DNA from: an uncultured Flavobacteriales bacterium
GTDB taxonomy: Bacteria > Bacteroidota > Bacteroidia > Flavobacteriales_D > Sanyastnellaceae
Direction: 5' to 3'
Assembly: GCA_938074325.1 (NCBI GenBank)
Contig: CALJFZ010000002.1
Span: forward strand, 1 to 64,000
Length of the DNA: 64,000 nucleotides
In this document: in pieces, positions 9,178 through 19,500 of the stretch
Numbering within the stretch: position 1 is the first letter of the stretch
How the letters are laid out: each line of letters begins with the position of its first letter
Position numbers and translations under genes: made by a program
Notes under the pieces: model-generated
Told to the model about the DNA's origin: nothing
The model's database searches: none
What the model saw: the letters and a program-made list of their open reading frames with translations, nothing else

Positions 9178-10062
9178 TTAACTGCCCAATGCCTCCCAAA
9201 GCAATAAGGCGACGACGGCCGACCCCATGGCCAGTCCGAGTTTGTTCTTGGCGTTGAGGCGTTCACTCAGCAGCCCCACAGATGCAGCAGCGCTAGCAAG
9301 GATGACGCCGAGGTTGTTGAGTGGCATGACGCCACTGCGTGCAAGGTTGACCTTGTCGTAGGTCTCGAGGAGGAAATACAGCGAGCCAAAATTGATGACG
9401 CCCAATAGCACGCCGGCTCCAACGGTAGTCCTGTCGGGAAAGAGGGGCTTGCGTCGATAAGCAACCCAGCCGAGTCCCGCCATGCACGCGGTGGTCAGTG
9501 GCAACGAGGCAAAGAGGTAGCGATGGGCGGTACTCTGCATGCAGCCTTCACCAGAGTAGGCTGCAAACATCAGATCAATCATGCCGCTTCCAAGGAAAAT
9601 GATCATCGGGATGATCCAACGGGAGGCTCCAGAAGCTGAATTCCCCTGGTTGCCTTTCCACGAGGACAATACAATTGCAGGGACAGCCAGGGCAATGGCA
9701 ATTCCTTTAGGCGCCGTGAGCTTATCTAGTGGGTCAAATGCGAGAAACAGCGCAACAGGCAATACCATGCTCAACTTGCTGGCGATGGAGGTGACGGTCA
9801 ACCCAATTTCTTGTGTCGCTCGCGCAATAAGTTGGAACAAGTAAATGAAGAGCAACCCCATGGCAAGCGCCACCCAGACCCAGGATTCACGTTGCACATC
9901 CTGAAACAAAGACACCCCATCGGCCAATACCCAACCCATGGCTGCGGCGACCCCGTAGTTGATCACAATGGCCTGAAATGTGTGGACTTCCCAACGCTTG
10001 AACATTTGGAACAGGAGGAATATCCCGGTGGAGAGCAAAATGCTGGTCAGGAGGTAAATCAC
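9178..10062 (-). CDS. EamA/DMT-family transporter
   Basis: This hydrophobic protein of 294 residues has about ten membrane helices and the two-half layout of drug/metabolite transporters. The substrate is unknown. I start at GTG 10062 and not at 10152 in the ORF track. The earlier start would overlap ribD by 74 bases and add a hydrophilic stretch, whereas the GTG start leads straight into the first helix (VIYLLTSILLSTGIFLLF). TACTTTCG stands four bases before this GTG, which supports it. It follows ribD by 16 bases but seems to have its own promoter. Confidence 0.85.
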   Translation of the reverse strand: MIYLLTSILLSTGIFLLFQMFKRWEVHTFQAIVINYGVAAAMGWVLADGVSLFQDVQRESWVWVALAMGLLFIYLFQLIARATQEIGLTVTSIASKLSMVLPVALFLAFDPLDKLTAPKGIAIALAVPAIVLSSWKGNQGNSASGASRWIIPMIIFLGSGMIDLMFAAYSGEGCMQSTAHRYLFASLPLTTACMAGLGWVAYRRKPLFPDRTTVGAGVLLGVINFGSLYFLLETYDKVNLARSGVMPLNNLGVILASAAASVGLLSERLNAKNKLGLAMGSAVVALLLWEALGS

Positions 10063-10066
10063 GCAA

Positions 10067-10074
10067 CGAAAGTA
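10067..10074 (-). promoter_or_regulatory. -7 box TACTTTCG four bases before the EamA GTG start
   Basis: This TAnnTTCG box lies in the short gap between ribD and the EamA gene. It predicts a leaderless transcript from GTG 10062 and decides the start codon. Confidence 0.45.
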
Positions 10075-10078
10075 CGCT

Positions 10079-11176
10079 TCATTCGAAGACGTGGCGCGGG
10101 TGGAGAAAGTGCTCCCAAGTGTCGGGACCTTCAGTGCCCCTTGATGCTTCACCTTGCGGCATGCGACCGCAGGATGCAGGCAGCACAGGCGCCTTCAGGC
10201 CTGAGTGCAAGTCCCTCGGTGCTGTCCAGCGTTTGATTTCGTTCCAGCAGTCCGCATGGAGGAATGCATTCAAAACAGTGGCACCGCCTTCGACCAAAAT
10301 GCTCGATAATTCGTGGTCCGTGTAGAGCGACGCGAGTAGTTTGTCCAAGTCCTCACCGATGTCCCATGCGCAATGCACACTGCCAATGCTTTGGCCTGGG
10401 TCTGCACTGACATGGATGACAGCTTCACGGTCCTGCATGGTCGGCAGCGCCTCGGTGATTAACCCAGATGGGTCGAGCAAGACGACAGCTGGAGATGCGG
10501 CGTCAACCAGGCGGACAGTAAGTTTAGGTTCGTCAATCAACGCGGTCTGCGCTCCAACGGCGATGCCTGTTTCGAGTGCGCGCCAGTGGTGTGTCAACCG
10601 CTGTGCCTCGGCCCCGGTGATGGCGAACCCTCCGGAGCCCGGTACACGGTCCGCTTCAGAGCGACCGTCCATGAAGCCGTCCGCAGATTCCGCCCACTTC
10701 AAAACAACCCATGGCCTCGATTGCTCCATGTTCCAGAGGAATCGACGGTTTTGAAACCGAAGAGCATCTTCCAGGCATCCCGATTCGACTTCAATTCCTG
10801 CCTGTTGCAACCGCAGCATCCCACCGCCTTTTACCCGAGGATTCGGGTCCATGAGGCCGATGACTACACGCTTGGGTGCTACTTGTTCGATGAGGCCCGC
10901 ACATGCAGGCGTCTTGCCCACGTGGTTACAGGGCTCGAGAGTCACATACCAGGTGCTCCGAGCAAGAAGGTCTCGATCTGCTTTGGACACGGAGGCATAG
11001 GCTTCTGCTTCAGCGTGCCCTGCCCCGTGAGCACGGTGCCATCCTTCGCCAATGACGGTGCCATCTTCGGAGACAATGACGCAGCCCACCAGCGGATTCG
11101 GCGCTGCTGCATACTGCCCACGAGCGGCCAGTTCCATGGCGTGCCGCATGAACGCTTCGTCCGCGGATGTGAGCAT
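10079..11176 (-). CDS. ribD: Riboflavin biosynthesis deaminase/reductase RibD
   Basis: RibD performs the second and third steps of riboflavin synthesis: it deaminates diaminohydroxyphosphoribosylaminopyrimidine and then reduces the ribosyl side chain. The N-terminal deaminase half has the zinc site HAE (residues 54-56) and PCNHVGKTPAC (cysteines 83 and 92). The C-terminal half carries the NADPH-dependent reductase, with VLKWAESADGFM and ILVEGGATVLNAFL as family landmarks. The length of 365 residues is normal. It lies ten bases after folD on the same strand, in a block ffh-folD-ribD. Confidence 0.95.
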   Translation of the reverse strand: MLTSADEAFMRHAMELAARGQYAAAPNPLVGCVIVSEDGTVIGEGWHRAHGAGHAEAEAYASVSKADRDLLARSTWYVTLEPCNHVGKTPACAGLIEQVAPKRVVIGLMDPNPRVKGGGMLRLQQAGIEVESGCLEDALRFQNRRFLWNMEQSRPWVVLKWAESADGFMDGRSEADRVPGSGGFAITGAEAQRLTHHWRALETGIAVGAQTALIDEPKLTVRLVDAASPAVVLLDPSGLITEALPTMQDREAVIHVSADPGQSIGSVHCAWDIGEDLDKLLASLYTDHELSSILVEGGATVLNAFLHADCWNEIKRWTAPRDLHSGLKAPVLPASCGRMPQGEASRGTEGPDTWEHFLHPRHVFE

Positions 11177-11186
11177 GATGAAGGGA

Positions 11187-12056
11187 TTACGACGCTGCGG
11201 CGTCGAGCGTATTTTTCAGGAGCATGGCGATGGTCATTGGGCCAACTCCTCCGGGAACCGGTGTAATGTGGCCGTCCATGTTGGACAACGCATCATAGTC
11301 CACGTCTCCAGTTAAGCGCGTACCGGATTTTTTCGTCGCATCGGGAATTCGGTTGATGCCTACATCGATGACCACTGCACCGGGCTTGACCATGTCTGCT
11401 GTCACGAAGTGAGGCCTACCGATGGCCGCAATCAAGATGTCTGCGGATCGGGTGATGGCTTGGAGGTTCTGGGTGCGGGAATGGCACATGGTGACCGTGC
11501 AATTTCCGGGGTTGGCATTGCGGCTGAGAAGAAGGGTCATGGGCGTCCCTACAATGGCACTTCGTCCGATGACCACTGCGTGTTTACCGGAGGTTTCGAT
11601 GCCGTATCGCTTGAGCAATTCGATGATTCCCGCAGGGGTGGCGGGTTGGAATCCAGGCAGCCCTAAGCTTAGCTTACCCGCGTTGATGGGATGGAATCCA
11701 TCGACGTCCTTATCCGGATGCACAGCCTCAAGGACACGCTGGCTATCAATGTGATCGGGGAGGGGGAGCTGAACAATGAAGCCGTCAATGGCTTGATTCG
11801 CGTTCAGGGCCTCGACTTCTTGAAGAAGTTGCTCCTCTTGGATGTTTTCGGACAATTCCACCAGTGTGCTCTCGAAACCGACGCGTTCACACGCCTTGAT
11901 CTTATGGCCAACGTAGGCCCTGCTGGCCGGGTTGTCACCGACAATGATGGCTGCGAGGTGGGGTTTCTTGCTCCCGCTGGCAAGCCGTTCGGTAACGGCT
12001 TCTTTTATCTCATCTTGGATGGCCAATGAGGTGGCCTTGCCGTCTATGATTTGCAT
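11187..12056 (-). CDS. folD: Methylenetetrahydrofolate dehydrogenase/cyclohydrolase FolD
   Basis: FolD interconverts 5,10-methylene-, 5,10-methenyl- and 10-formyl-tetrahydrofolate in the cytoplasm and supplies one-carbon units. The 289-residue protein has the catalytic segment SRAYVGHKIKACERVG with the conserved Tyr and Lys, the substrate loop VQLPLPDHID, DVDGFHPINAG, and the cofactor-binding VVIGRSAIVGTPM. It ends with TPVPGGVGPMTIAMLL as expected. It sits 15 bases after ffh on the minus strand. Confidence 0.96.
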   Translation of the reverse strand: MQIIDGKATSLAIQDEIKEAVTERLASGSKKPHLAAIIVGDNPASRAYVGHKIKACERVGFESTLVELSENIQEEQLLQEVEALNANQAIDGFIVQLPLPDHIDSQRVLEAVHPDKDVDGFHPINAGKLSLGLPGFQPATPAGIIELLKRYGIETSGKHAVVIGRSAIVGTPMTLLLSRNANPGNCTVTMCHSRTQNLQAITRSADILIAAIGRPHFVTADMVKPGAVVIDVGINRIPDATKKSGTRLTGDVDYDALSNMDGHITPVPGGVGPMTIAMLLKNTLDAAAS

Positions 12057-12071
12057 ACTCGACCAGTTTGT

Positions 12072-13409
12072 TTATCGACCCAAAGCAGAGAGGCCCGCCA
12101 TGCGGCTGCGTTTACCTCCTTTGCCCTTGGTCATGATGTGCATCATCTTTTTCATGTCTTGGAACTGCTTGAGCAGTCGGTTGACCTGCGCAATATCCGT
12201 TCCAGAGCCCTTGGCAATGCGCGCTTTACGCCGCGCATCGATGATTTCGGGCTTCGCACGCTCAGCGGGGGTCATGGATTGGATAATGCACTCAACTTGT
12301 TTAAAGCTGTTGTCGTCTAACTCGATGCCTTTTAGCGCTTTGGACATGCCCGGGATCATGCTCATTAAATCCTTGATGTTGCCCATTTTCTTGAGCTGCT
12401 GGATTTGGTTCATGAAATCCTCCAGGTCGAATTTGTTCTTGCGGATTTTGGCCTCAAGTTGAGCAGCTTCCTTTTCGCTGATGACCTGCTGTGCCTTCTC
12501 GACCAGACTCACGACATCCCCCATCCCCAAGATGCGGTCGGCCATTCGCTTTGGATGGAAAGTATCCAATGCGTCCATCTTTTCGCCTACACCGACAAAC
12601 TTGATGGGTTTTCCAACGACCGAGTGGATGGCCAGCGCAGCACCACCACGGGTGTCGCCGTCCAATTTAGTGAGGACAACTCCGGTAAAATCCAATGCTT
12701 CGTTGAAAGCTTTGGCGGTGCGCACGGCATCTTGACCGGTCATTGAATCGACCGTGAACAAAATCTCCTGAGGTTTCACAGTGTCGCGTACGGACTTGAT
12801 TTCGTCCATCATCGCTTCGTCGATGGCCAATCGGCCAGCGGTATCCACAATCATCGCCGAGTGGCCATTGGCTTTGGCATGTGCAAGTGCATTCTGCGCG
12901 ATGGCGACTGCATCGGTGTTTCCTGGTTCGGCATAGACTTCTACGCCTATTGACTCGCCCAATACCTTCAGTTGGTCGACAGCTGCTGGTCTGTGCACAT
13001 CGCAAGCAACAAGCAAGGGATTCTTCTTGTGCTTGTCTCGGAGGAGCTGTGCAATTTTGCCAGAGTGAGTCGTTTTACCGGCTCCCTGAAGACCGGCCAT
13101 GAGGACTGTGAACGGATTGCCAGTTGGTTTGAATTCCGCGGCAGCTGATCCCATCAACTCCGTTAACTCGGCGTGGGTGATTTTGATCAGCAGCTGGCCG
13201 GGTTTGATGGAGGTGAGGACTTCTTGCCCAAGTGCCTTGTCTTTTAGGCGTTGTGTGAACTCCTTCGCAGTCTTGTAATCTACATCGGCATCCAAGAGCG
13301 CTTTCCGGACTTCTTTGAGCGTCTCTCCGACGTTGACTTCGGTGATTTGACCGTGCCCTTTGAGCACTTGAAAGGCCTTTTCGAAGCGTTCTTGGAGGTT
13401 TTCGAACAT
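12072..13409 (-). CDS. ffh: Signal recognition particle protein Ffh
   Basis: Ffh binds the 4.5S RNA and signal sequences and delivers ribosomes to FtsY at the membrane. The 445-residue protein has the N domain, then the GTPase domain with P-loop GLQGAGKTTHSGK, DTAGR and TKLDGDTRGGAAL. The methionine-rich M domain follows, with MGNIKDLMSMIPGM and the RNA-binding RRKARIAKGSG. A perfect -7 box TAAATTTG lies 13 bases before the ATG. It heads the minus-strand block with folD and ribD. No 4.5S RNA gene is visible in the window. Confidence 0.97.
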   Translation of the reverse strand: MFENLQERFEKAFQVLKGHGQITEVNVGETLKEVRKALLDADVDYKTAKEFTQRLKDKALGQEVLTSIKPGQLLIKITHAELTELMGSAAAEFKPTGNPFTVLMAGLQGAGKTTHSGKIAQLLRDKHKKNPLLVACDVHRPAAVDQLKVLGESIGVEVYAEPGNTDAVAIAQNALAHAKANGHSAMIVDTAGRLAIDEAMMDEIKSVRDTVKPQEILFTVDSMTGQDAVRTAKAFNEALDFTGVVLTKLDGDTRGGAALAIHSVVGKPIKFVGVGEKMDALDTFHPKRMADRILGMGDVVSLVEKAQQVISEKEAAQLEAKIRKNKFDLEDFMNQIQQLKKMGNIKDLMSMIPGMSKALKGIELDDNSFKQVECIIQSMTPAERAKPEIIDARRKARIAKGSGTDIAQVNRLLKQFQDMKKMMHIMTKGKGGKRSRMAGLSALGR

Positions 13410-13422
13410 CTTTTTTTTTGCG

Positions 13423-13430
13423 CAAATTTA
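13423..13430 (-). promoter_or_regulatory. -7 box TAAATTTG of ffh
   Basis: This exact TAnnTTTG box stands 13 bases before the ffh start, so the leader would be short (about nine bases). An A-run on the minus strand lies between box and start. Confidence 0.45.
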
Positions 13431-13565
13431 ACACGTCAAGGCCTGATTATACGCAGCTTTATCGCTTCGTTGAATCTGCTAATTTTCTCGATTGAAGGAT
13501 TTTTCTAATCGATGTGTTTGTTTTCATCCACGTTATTTCGTAATTTTCGGTTGCTTAACCTAGGA

Positions 13566-16500
13566 ATGATGCAGACAAAATTTTCCTTCTTACTCGGATT
13601 GCTGGTAGCCTTCTCGGGCTTTTCTAGCCCACTTTATGCTCAAACAGCTTGTTTTGGAGAGTCGAGCAGCGCAGATGCGCCCGCCGGATTCCAAATTGAG
13701 GTTGAAACCTTTGCTTCCTTTGACGGGAGCGAATCTTCACCTGCACTTGCTGAATTAGCAGGATCAACCACTTACCGTATTTACCTCAGTACTTCCGCCG
13801 AAATGGATTTCGTTTCAGCGGTGTACACCGATGGTATTGACGGTGAAGTTTCGTTGACCTCGAGCACGGATTTCTACATGAACGAATACGGCGGGTTGAC
13901 CGTGAATAACATCAACCCGGGATTGTTCTCGTTCTTTCCCGCATTGGAATACGATAGCCACGTGACCATTGGTCTGGCATCCGAAGCCGAGGCTGGAGAA
14001 TCTTCAATCATTCTGTCAGGAGAAGAAAATTGGGGCGACTCATTCCTTGCCGGTGGAGCTCTGAACATCAACAGTACAAACGCGCCTGCGGGCAGTGGTT
14101 GGTCTGTTCCTGCAGGTGCGACCAACGGTTATGCCGGTGATGACTTGCGTGTACTACTTGCTCAAGTGACCACAGACGGTGAACTCAATGGTTCTTTATT
14201 CATTGAATACATGGCTGTTGGCGCTACTGAAATGGCGAGTCACCAGTTTGGATTCTCGTCTGAAACCTGCGGATGCGATGATGCGGATGCGGCGAACTAC
14301 GATCCGTCGGTTACAATAAATGACGGATCATGTGTTTTCCCAGGTTGCACGGACGCGACCGCTTGCAACTTTGATTCAGGTGCCAACGAGGATGATGGTT
14401 CTTGCGACTACTGCTGCGATGCAGTTACTTCTTCCAATGCCGACTACGGCGTGGAAGTCGAGCTTCATGCGGTAGGTGGGATCACCGGACTCCGTACGTA
14501 CCGTTTATACGTTACCACAGCGAATGCCACCGACGTGTTGTCTGCCGTCTCAGGTTACGCTGCATACCCCTTGAACATTGAAACGACCACCGAATTTTAC
14601 CAGTACGAAGGAGCTGGCGGTGGTTTGACTCCCGCGAACTGGCAGCCTGCATTTGGACTCATTCCTATGTTCGCAGATGGAGCCTACGACTCTTACGTCA
14701 CCATCGGTTTGGACCAGGCAGCAGATGCTGGAGCTGGACAAGCAGATGTGACTCCTGTTTCCACGCCCGGAGAAGATTGGGGCGCTGAATTCGAAGCAGG
14801 CAACAACATTGCAATTTCATCGAGCTCAGGTGGAGCTTGGTTCATCTCTCCTGGTTCAACCAACGGCATTGCGGGTGATGATAACCGCGTTCTCATTGGA
14901 CAGTTTACGACCAGTGGTTACATGAGCGGAGATGTTTTCGTTCAGATTTTCCCTGAAGGCAACCAAAGCCTCAGCGAAGAAATTTACATTTCATGGACTT
15001 CGCCGCTCTGCGCCTGCACGGACGAAAGTGCGTGTAACTTTGATCCAACAGCTTTGTACGATGATGGCTCTTGCCAAGACGGACCTGCGTACTGGGGAGA
15101 GAACATCGACTGCGAGGGCAACTGCCTGAATGATGCGGACGGCGATTACGTCTGCGACGAGGACGAAGTGCCTGGTTGCTTGAACCCAGCAGCATGTAAC
15201 TACGTAGCAGCACCCACAGATTTGGTTGCCTGCGTATTCCCAGAAGAAGGACTTGATTGCGACGGCAACTGCTTGAACGACGTCGATGGAGACGGTGTTT
15301 GCGACGAGGACGAATCACAAGCCTGTACAGACGCTGCAGCTTGTAACTACAACGATGACCCTCTCGTGGATACCGATAATGCGCTTTGCGTTTACCCTGA
15401 TGCATTTGAGGATTGCGATGGCAATTGTTTCAATGACGCAGACGCTGACGGTGTGTGCGATGAGGCTGAAATTGACGGATGCACGGACGAGAGCGCTTGC
15501 AATTACGACGCTTCTGCAACCGATGAGGACGGCTCATGTGACTACTGTTGCGCAGCGGCAGCTTCGGTTGAAGGGTACAACATTGTGATTGAAACGGTTG
15601 GAACATCTCCTGAAGGAGCCATCCAACGCATGTACATCGAAACCCCGAACACTACAGACGTATTGTCTGCTGTAACGGGTGATTTGGTGAACCCAACCTA
15701 CATCCGCAGCACGCAAGGCTTCTACCAGTCAGCCATGATTACGGATGTGACTCCAAACGGAATCAACCCCGGGTTCTTTAGTTTCTTCCCTGACTTGGCT
15801 TATGACAGTTGGGTCACAATCGGAGTGGAAAGCAGCATCATCGGAGCAACTGAGTCTTCTGTTCAGGTAGTACCTGCCACAACAGATTGGGCTGCGAACT
15901 TCAATGCAGGAGGAGACATCGAAATGGAAGGTGAATTCGGTGACGGATGGTTCGTCACTTGGGATGAAACGGCTGGTACATTCACCAACGGTTTGTCCGG
16001 TGATGATAACAAAGTACTCGTGGGCCAATTCACCACCAACGGCATTTTGAGTGGTGAGTTATTCGTTCAGATGTTCCCAGAGGGCGATCAGCAGAACCCA
16101 ATCCAAGTACACTTGCCATTCGGATACGCGAGTGATGATACGGAAGCACCTTACTTCACATACGTGCCAGCGGACGTGACTCAGAGCTGTTCTGACGCAT
16201 ACCCCACTGAAATGGCAGTAGCAGAGGACGGTGGTTGCATTGCTGAAGTGGCTTTGGAATTGGTTGAAAGCATTGAACCTGCAGCATGCGGTTACACATT
16301 GACTCGCACCTGGACAGCAACAGATGCTTGGGGCAACTCAGCTACAGCAACGCAAGTGGTTTCGTTGGAAGACAACGATGCACCTGTTGCAATCGCTCAA
16401 GCGGATATGACCGTGGAGTGCATCGATGACTTGACTCCAGGTGCTGGTGTAGCGGAATTCCCAGTGAATTCTTACGACAACTGTGCTACCGACGATTTGA

Positions 16501-19500
16501 CATACGCCTATGAAGATGCTCTGTTCAATCCTGGAATTGACTTGACAGGTGTCACTGCTGATTTCCATGTTGAAATGGGCAAGAACATTGGCGGTCCATT
16601 TGGTCAATCACTCATTCTGGAAGCCAACGGCGTGACCATCGGCGACGGAGTAGAGATTGGTTACGATAATCTCTTGGAAAACCCATCAAACCACCGCGGT
16701 GCGATCGCGGTAGACGTGTCGGGCTCTTCCATCAATGCATTTGTTGAAGGAACAAACGGATTCCCTTACCAGTACGACTACGCTGTGGTGACCATCTCGA
16801 ACATGTCAGTAGACAACATCGCAGGTGTAACAGTGGGGGCCAATGGCATTGCTCCAGGAACTTCTGTTTCTGTATCAACCGATGGCAACAGCATCGTTCT
16901 CACCTGGGACGGCACGGCAACCTACACGGATGGTGAAGCTGCAGACTTCTCGGTGGATAACACCTCAACTTGCTTGGCCACTTCCGGTATCATGCGTACA
17001 TGGACCGTGACGGACGGTTGCAACAACTCGAGCACTGCTGTTCAGTACTTTACCATTGTTGATACGCAGGGCCCTGAATTCACTTCGACCCCAGCCAATC
17101 TGGAGTTGTCGTGCAACGATGAAATTCCTTCAGCTACAGTTGAAGCATCCGATTGCGGCAACGTGATGATCTCAGAGCCAGTGGATGTAATCCAAGACGG
17201 TTCATGTGGCGTTTCTTACACGGTATTCCGCACGTGGACTGCAACCGATGATTGCGGCAATGCATCTGAGTACACGCAAACGATCATGTTCACGGACACT
17301 GAAGCACCTGTATTTACGTCATTCCCTGAAGACGTGACTTACACAGCAGGCGATGACATGGTGGTCATGGAGCCAACTGCTTCGGATGATTGCAACGAAG
17401 TGACCATTTCTTACAGCGATAGCCAGGACAACAGCAGCATCGAACTGACGGTGATCACACGCACTTGGACGGCTACTGACGCTTGTGGAAACAGCGTGTC
17501 TGCTGATCAAATTATCACTGTTAATGAGGTATTGGGTTGCATGGACGATACCGCTTGTAATTACAACGCGGGTGCTTCATACGACGACGGTAGCTGCGAT
17601 TACTGCTCTTGTGGCAGTGGCGGTGAGGCTGGCTTTGGTCTCGAACTGGAGTTGGTGGCTAACCATGATGGTTCTACACCGGGATTGGCTGCTGGTATGA
17701 ATACGTACCGCGTGTACGTGACCACACCAAGTGCGGATGATTTCGTCAGTTCAGTATCGGGTGACGAAAACGTCCCAGCTTACTTGCGTACGACGACTTC
17801 GTTCTACCAGGACGCATTTGGCAGCATCAGCCCAGATAACATCAACGCTTTGTTCTACACGGTTGTCCCAAGCTTGGCTTACGACAGTTGGTTGACCATG
17901 GGCATTGAATCTGCGCCTGTGGGTGACGAAAGCGCCATCACGTTTGTTGAAGCGCCAGGCGATAACTGGACGGCTGAATTCAACGCGGGCAATGATTTGG
18001 AGATCGACAGTTTCTTCGGTGGCTCATGGTTCGCCTTGATCACTGCAAGCAATGGCTACGCAGGTGAAGATCAGCGTGTTTTGGTCGCTCAATTGACCAC
18101 AAGCGGTGAAGTCACGGGGCAACTCTACGTTCAAGTCTTCCCGAATGGAGACCAGAGCCAAGACACTTACTTGACACTGAGCTTCGGAGGAAACGAGTGT
18201 GGATGTACGGATGAAGCGGCATGTAACTTCGATTCCGAGGCAACATTTGACGATGGATCTTGTGCCTACCCTGAATTTGGCTACGATTGCGGTGGCAATT
18301 GCTTGAGCGATGTCGACGGCGACGGTGTGTGCGACGAGCTCGAAATCTTCGGTTGCACCACAGAAGGAAACTGCTTGTACGATCCAAATGCGACTGAGCA
18401 CGACGAAGACATGTGTCAAGTGTCGCCATTCTGCATTGGATGTAACGATGCGGCCGCTTGTAACTTCAATCCGAATGTGAATCCAGAACCCAACTTCAAC
18501 GACGGTTCTTGTGAATACCCAGAGGACGGATTCGATTGCGACGGAAGCTGCATTGATTCCAACGGCGACTTGATCTGCGACATCCTCCAAGGATGCGGTG
18601 ACCCAGCGGCTTGTAACTACGAGGAAGGAGTGGAGTACCCATCATTGGACTTCTGTGACTTCTGCAGCTGCCCGAATGTCATGAGCAGCGAAGACGGCTA
18701 CGGCATCGAAGTAGAGGCAATGGAGAGCGGCATTGAAGGGGCTACAACGTACCAGGTTTACGTGACCACCCCAACTTCAACGGATGTTGTAAATGCGATT
18801 TTGGGTAACGCAATGAATCCAATCATATTGGCTTCTTCCAGCGAAATCTACCAGAGCCCACAAGGTTCGGCTTTGCCATCACCTTCTGAAATGTTCGGAT
18901 TCTACCCTGAATTGGAGTACGACTCGTACGTGACCTTGGGCGCTGGAACGCCTGCAGAGGCAATGGACTTCCCGCCAACCGACGATGGAAATGCACCGGA
19001 TTGGGTTGCTTCTTTCGAGAACGGTGGCAACATCGTCATCGACGACGTAGTTGGTAGCGGTTGGTACATGAATGCCGATGTGATGGGCGAGTATGGAGTA
19101 GCAGGTGATGACAACCGTGTCTTGGTTGCTCAATTGACTACACCAGGTACTATCCACGGGCAGCTTTACGTGCAGGTCTTCCCAGAAGGACTGTCTGCTG
19201 GCAATACGCTCTACTTGACGCTGTCCTTCGGAAGCGACGCATGTGGATGTACTGATCCAATGGCGTGCAACTATGACGAAGCCAACGTCACGGACGATGG
19301 CACATGCTTCTACGCTGATGAAGGCGAAACGTGCGAAGGAACTTGCTTATACGACGGCTTTGATCCCGAAGTGGTCGCTAACGAGGCTGCTTACACCACA
19401 ACGTGTGAGGAAGCTGCAGATGACATCCGCCAGCCTGTCTTCGCAGATAACTGCGCTGAAAACCTCGACATTAGCTTCTCTGATGTGGTTACCATGGGCG

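Noticed and set aside
13512-13565. Extended N-terminus of the giant protein
   Set aside because: The segment before ATG 13566 is not signal-peptide-like, while a good signal sequence begins right at 13566. A weak promoter-like TTG and TAATTTTC pair lies inside the extension.
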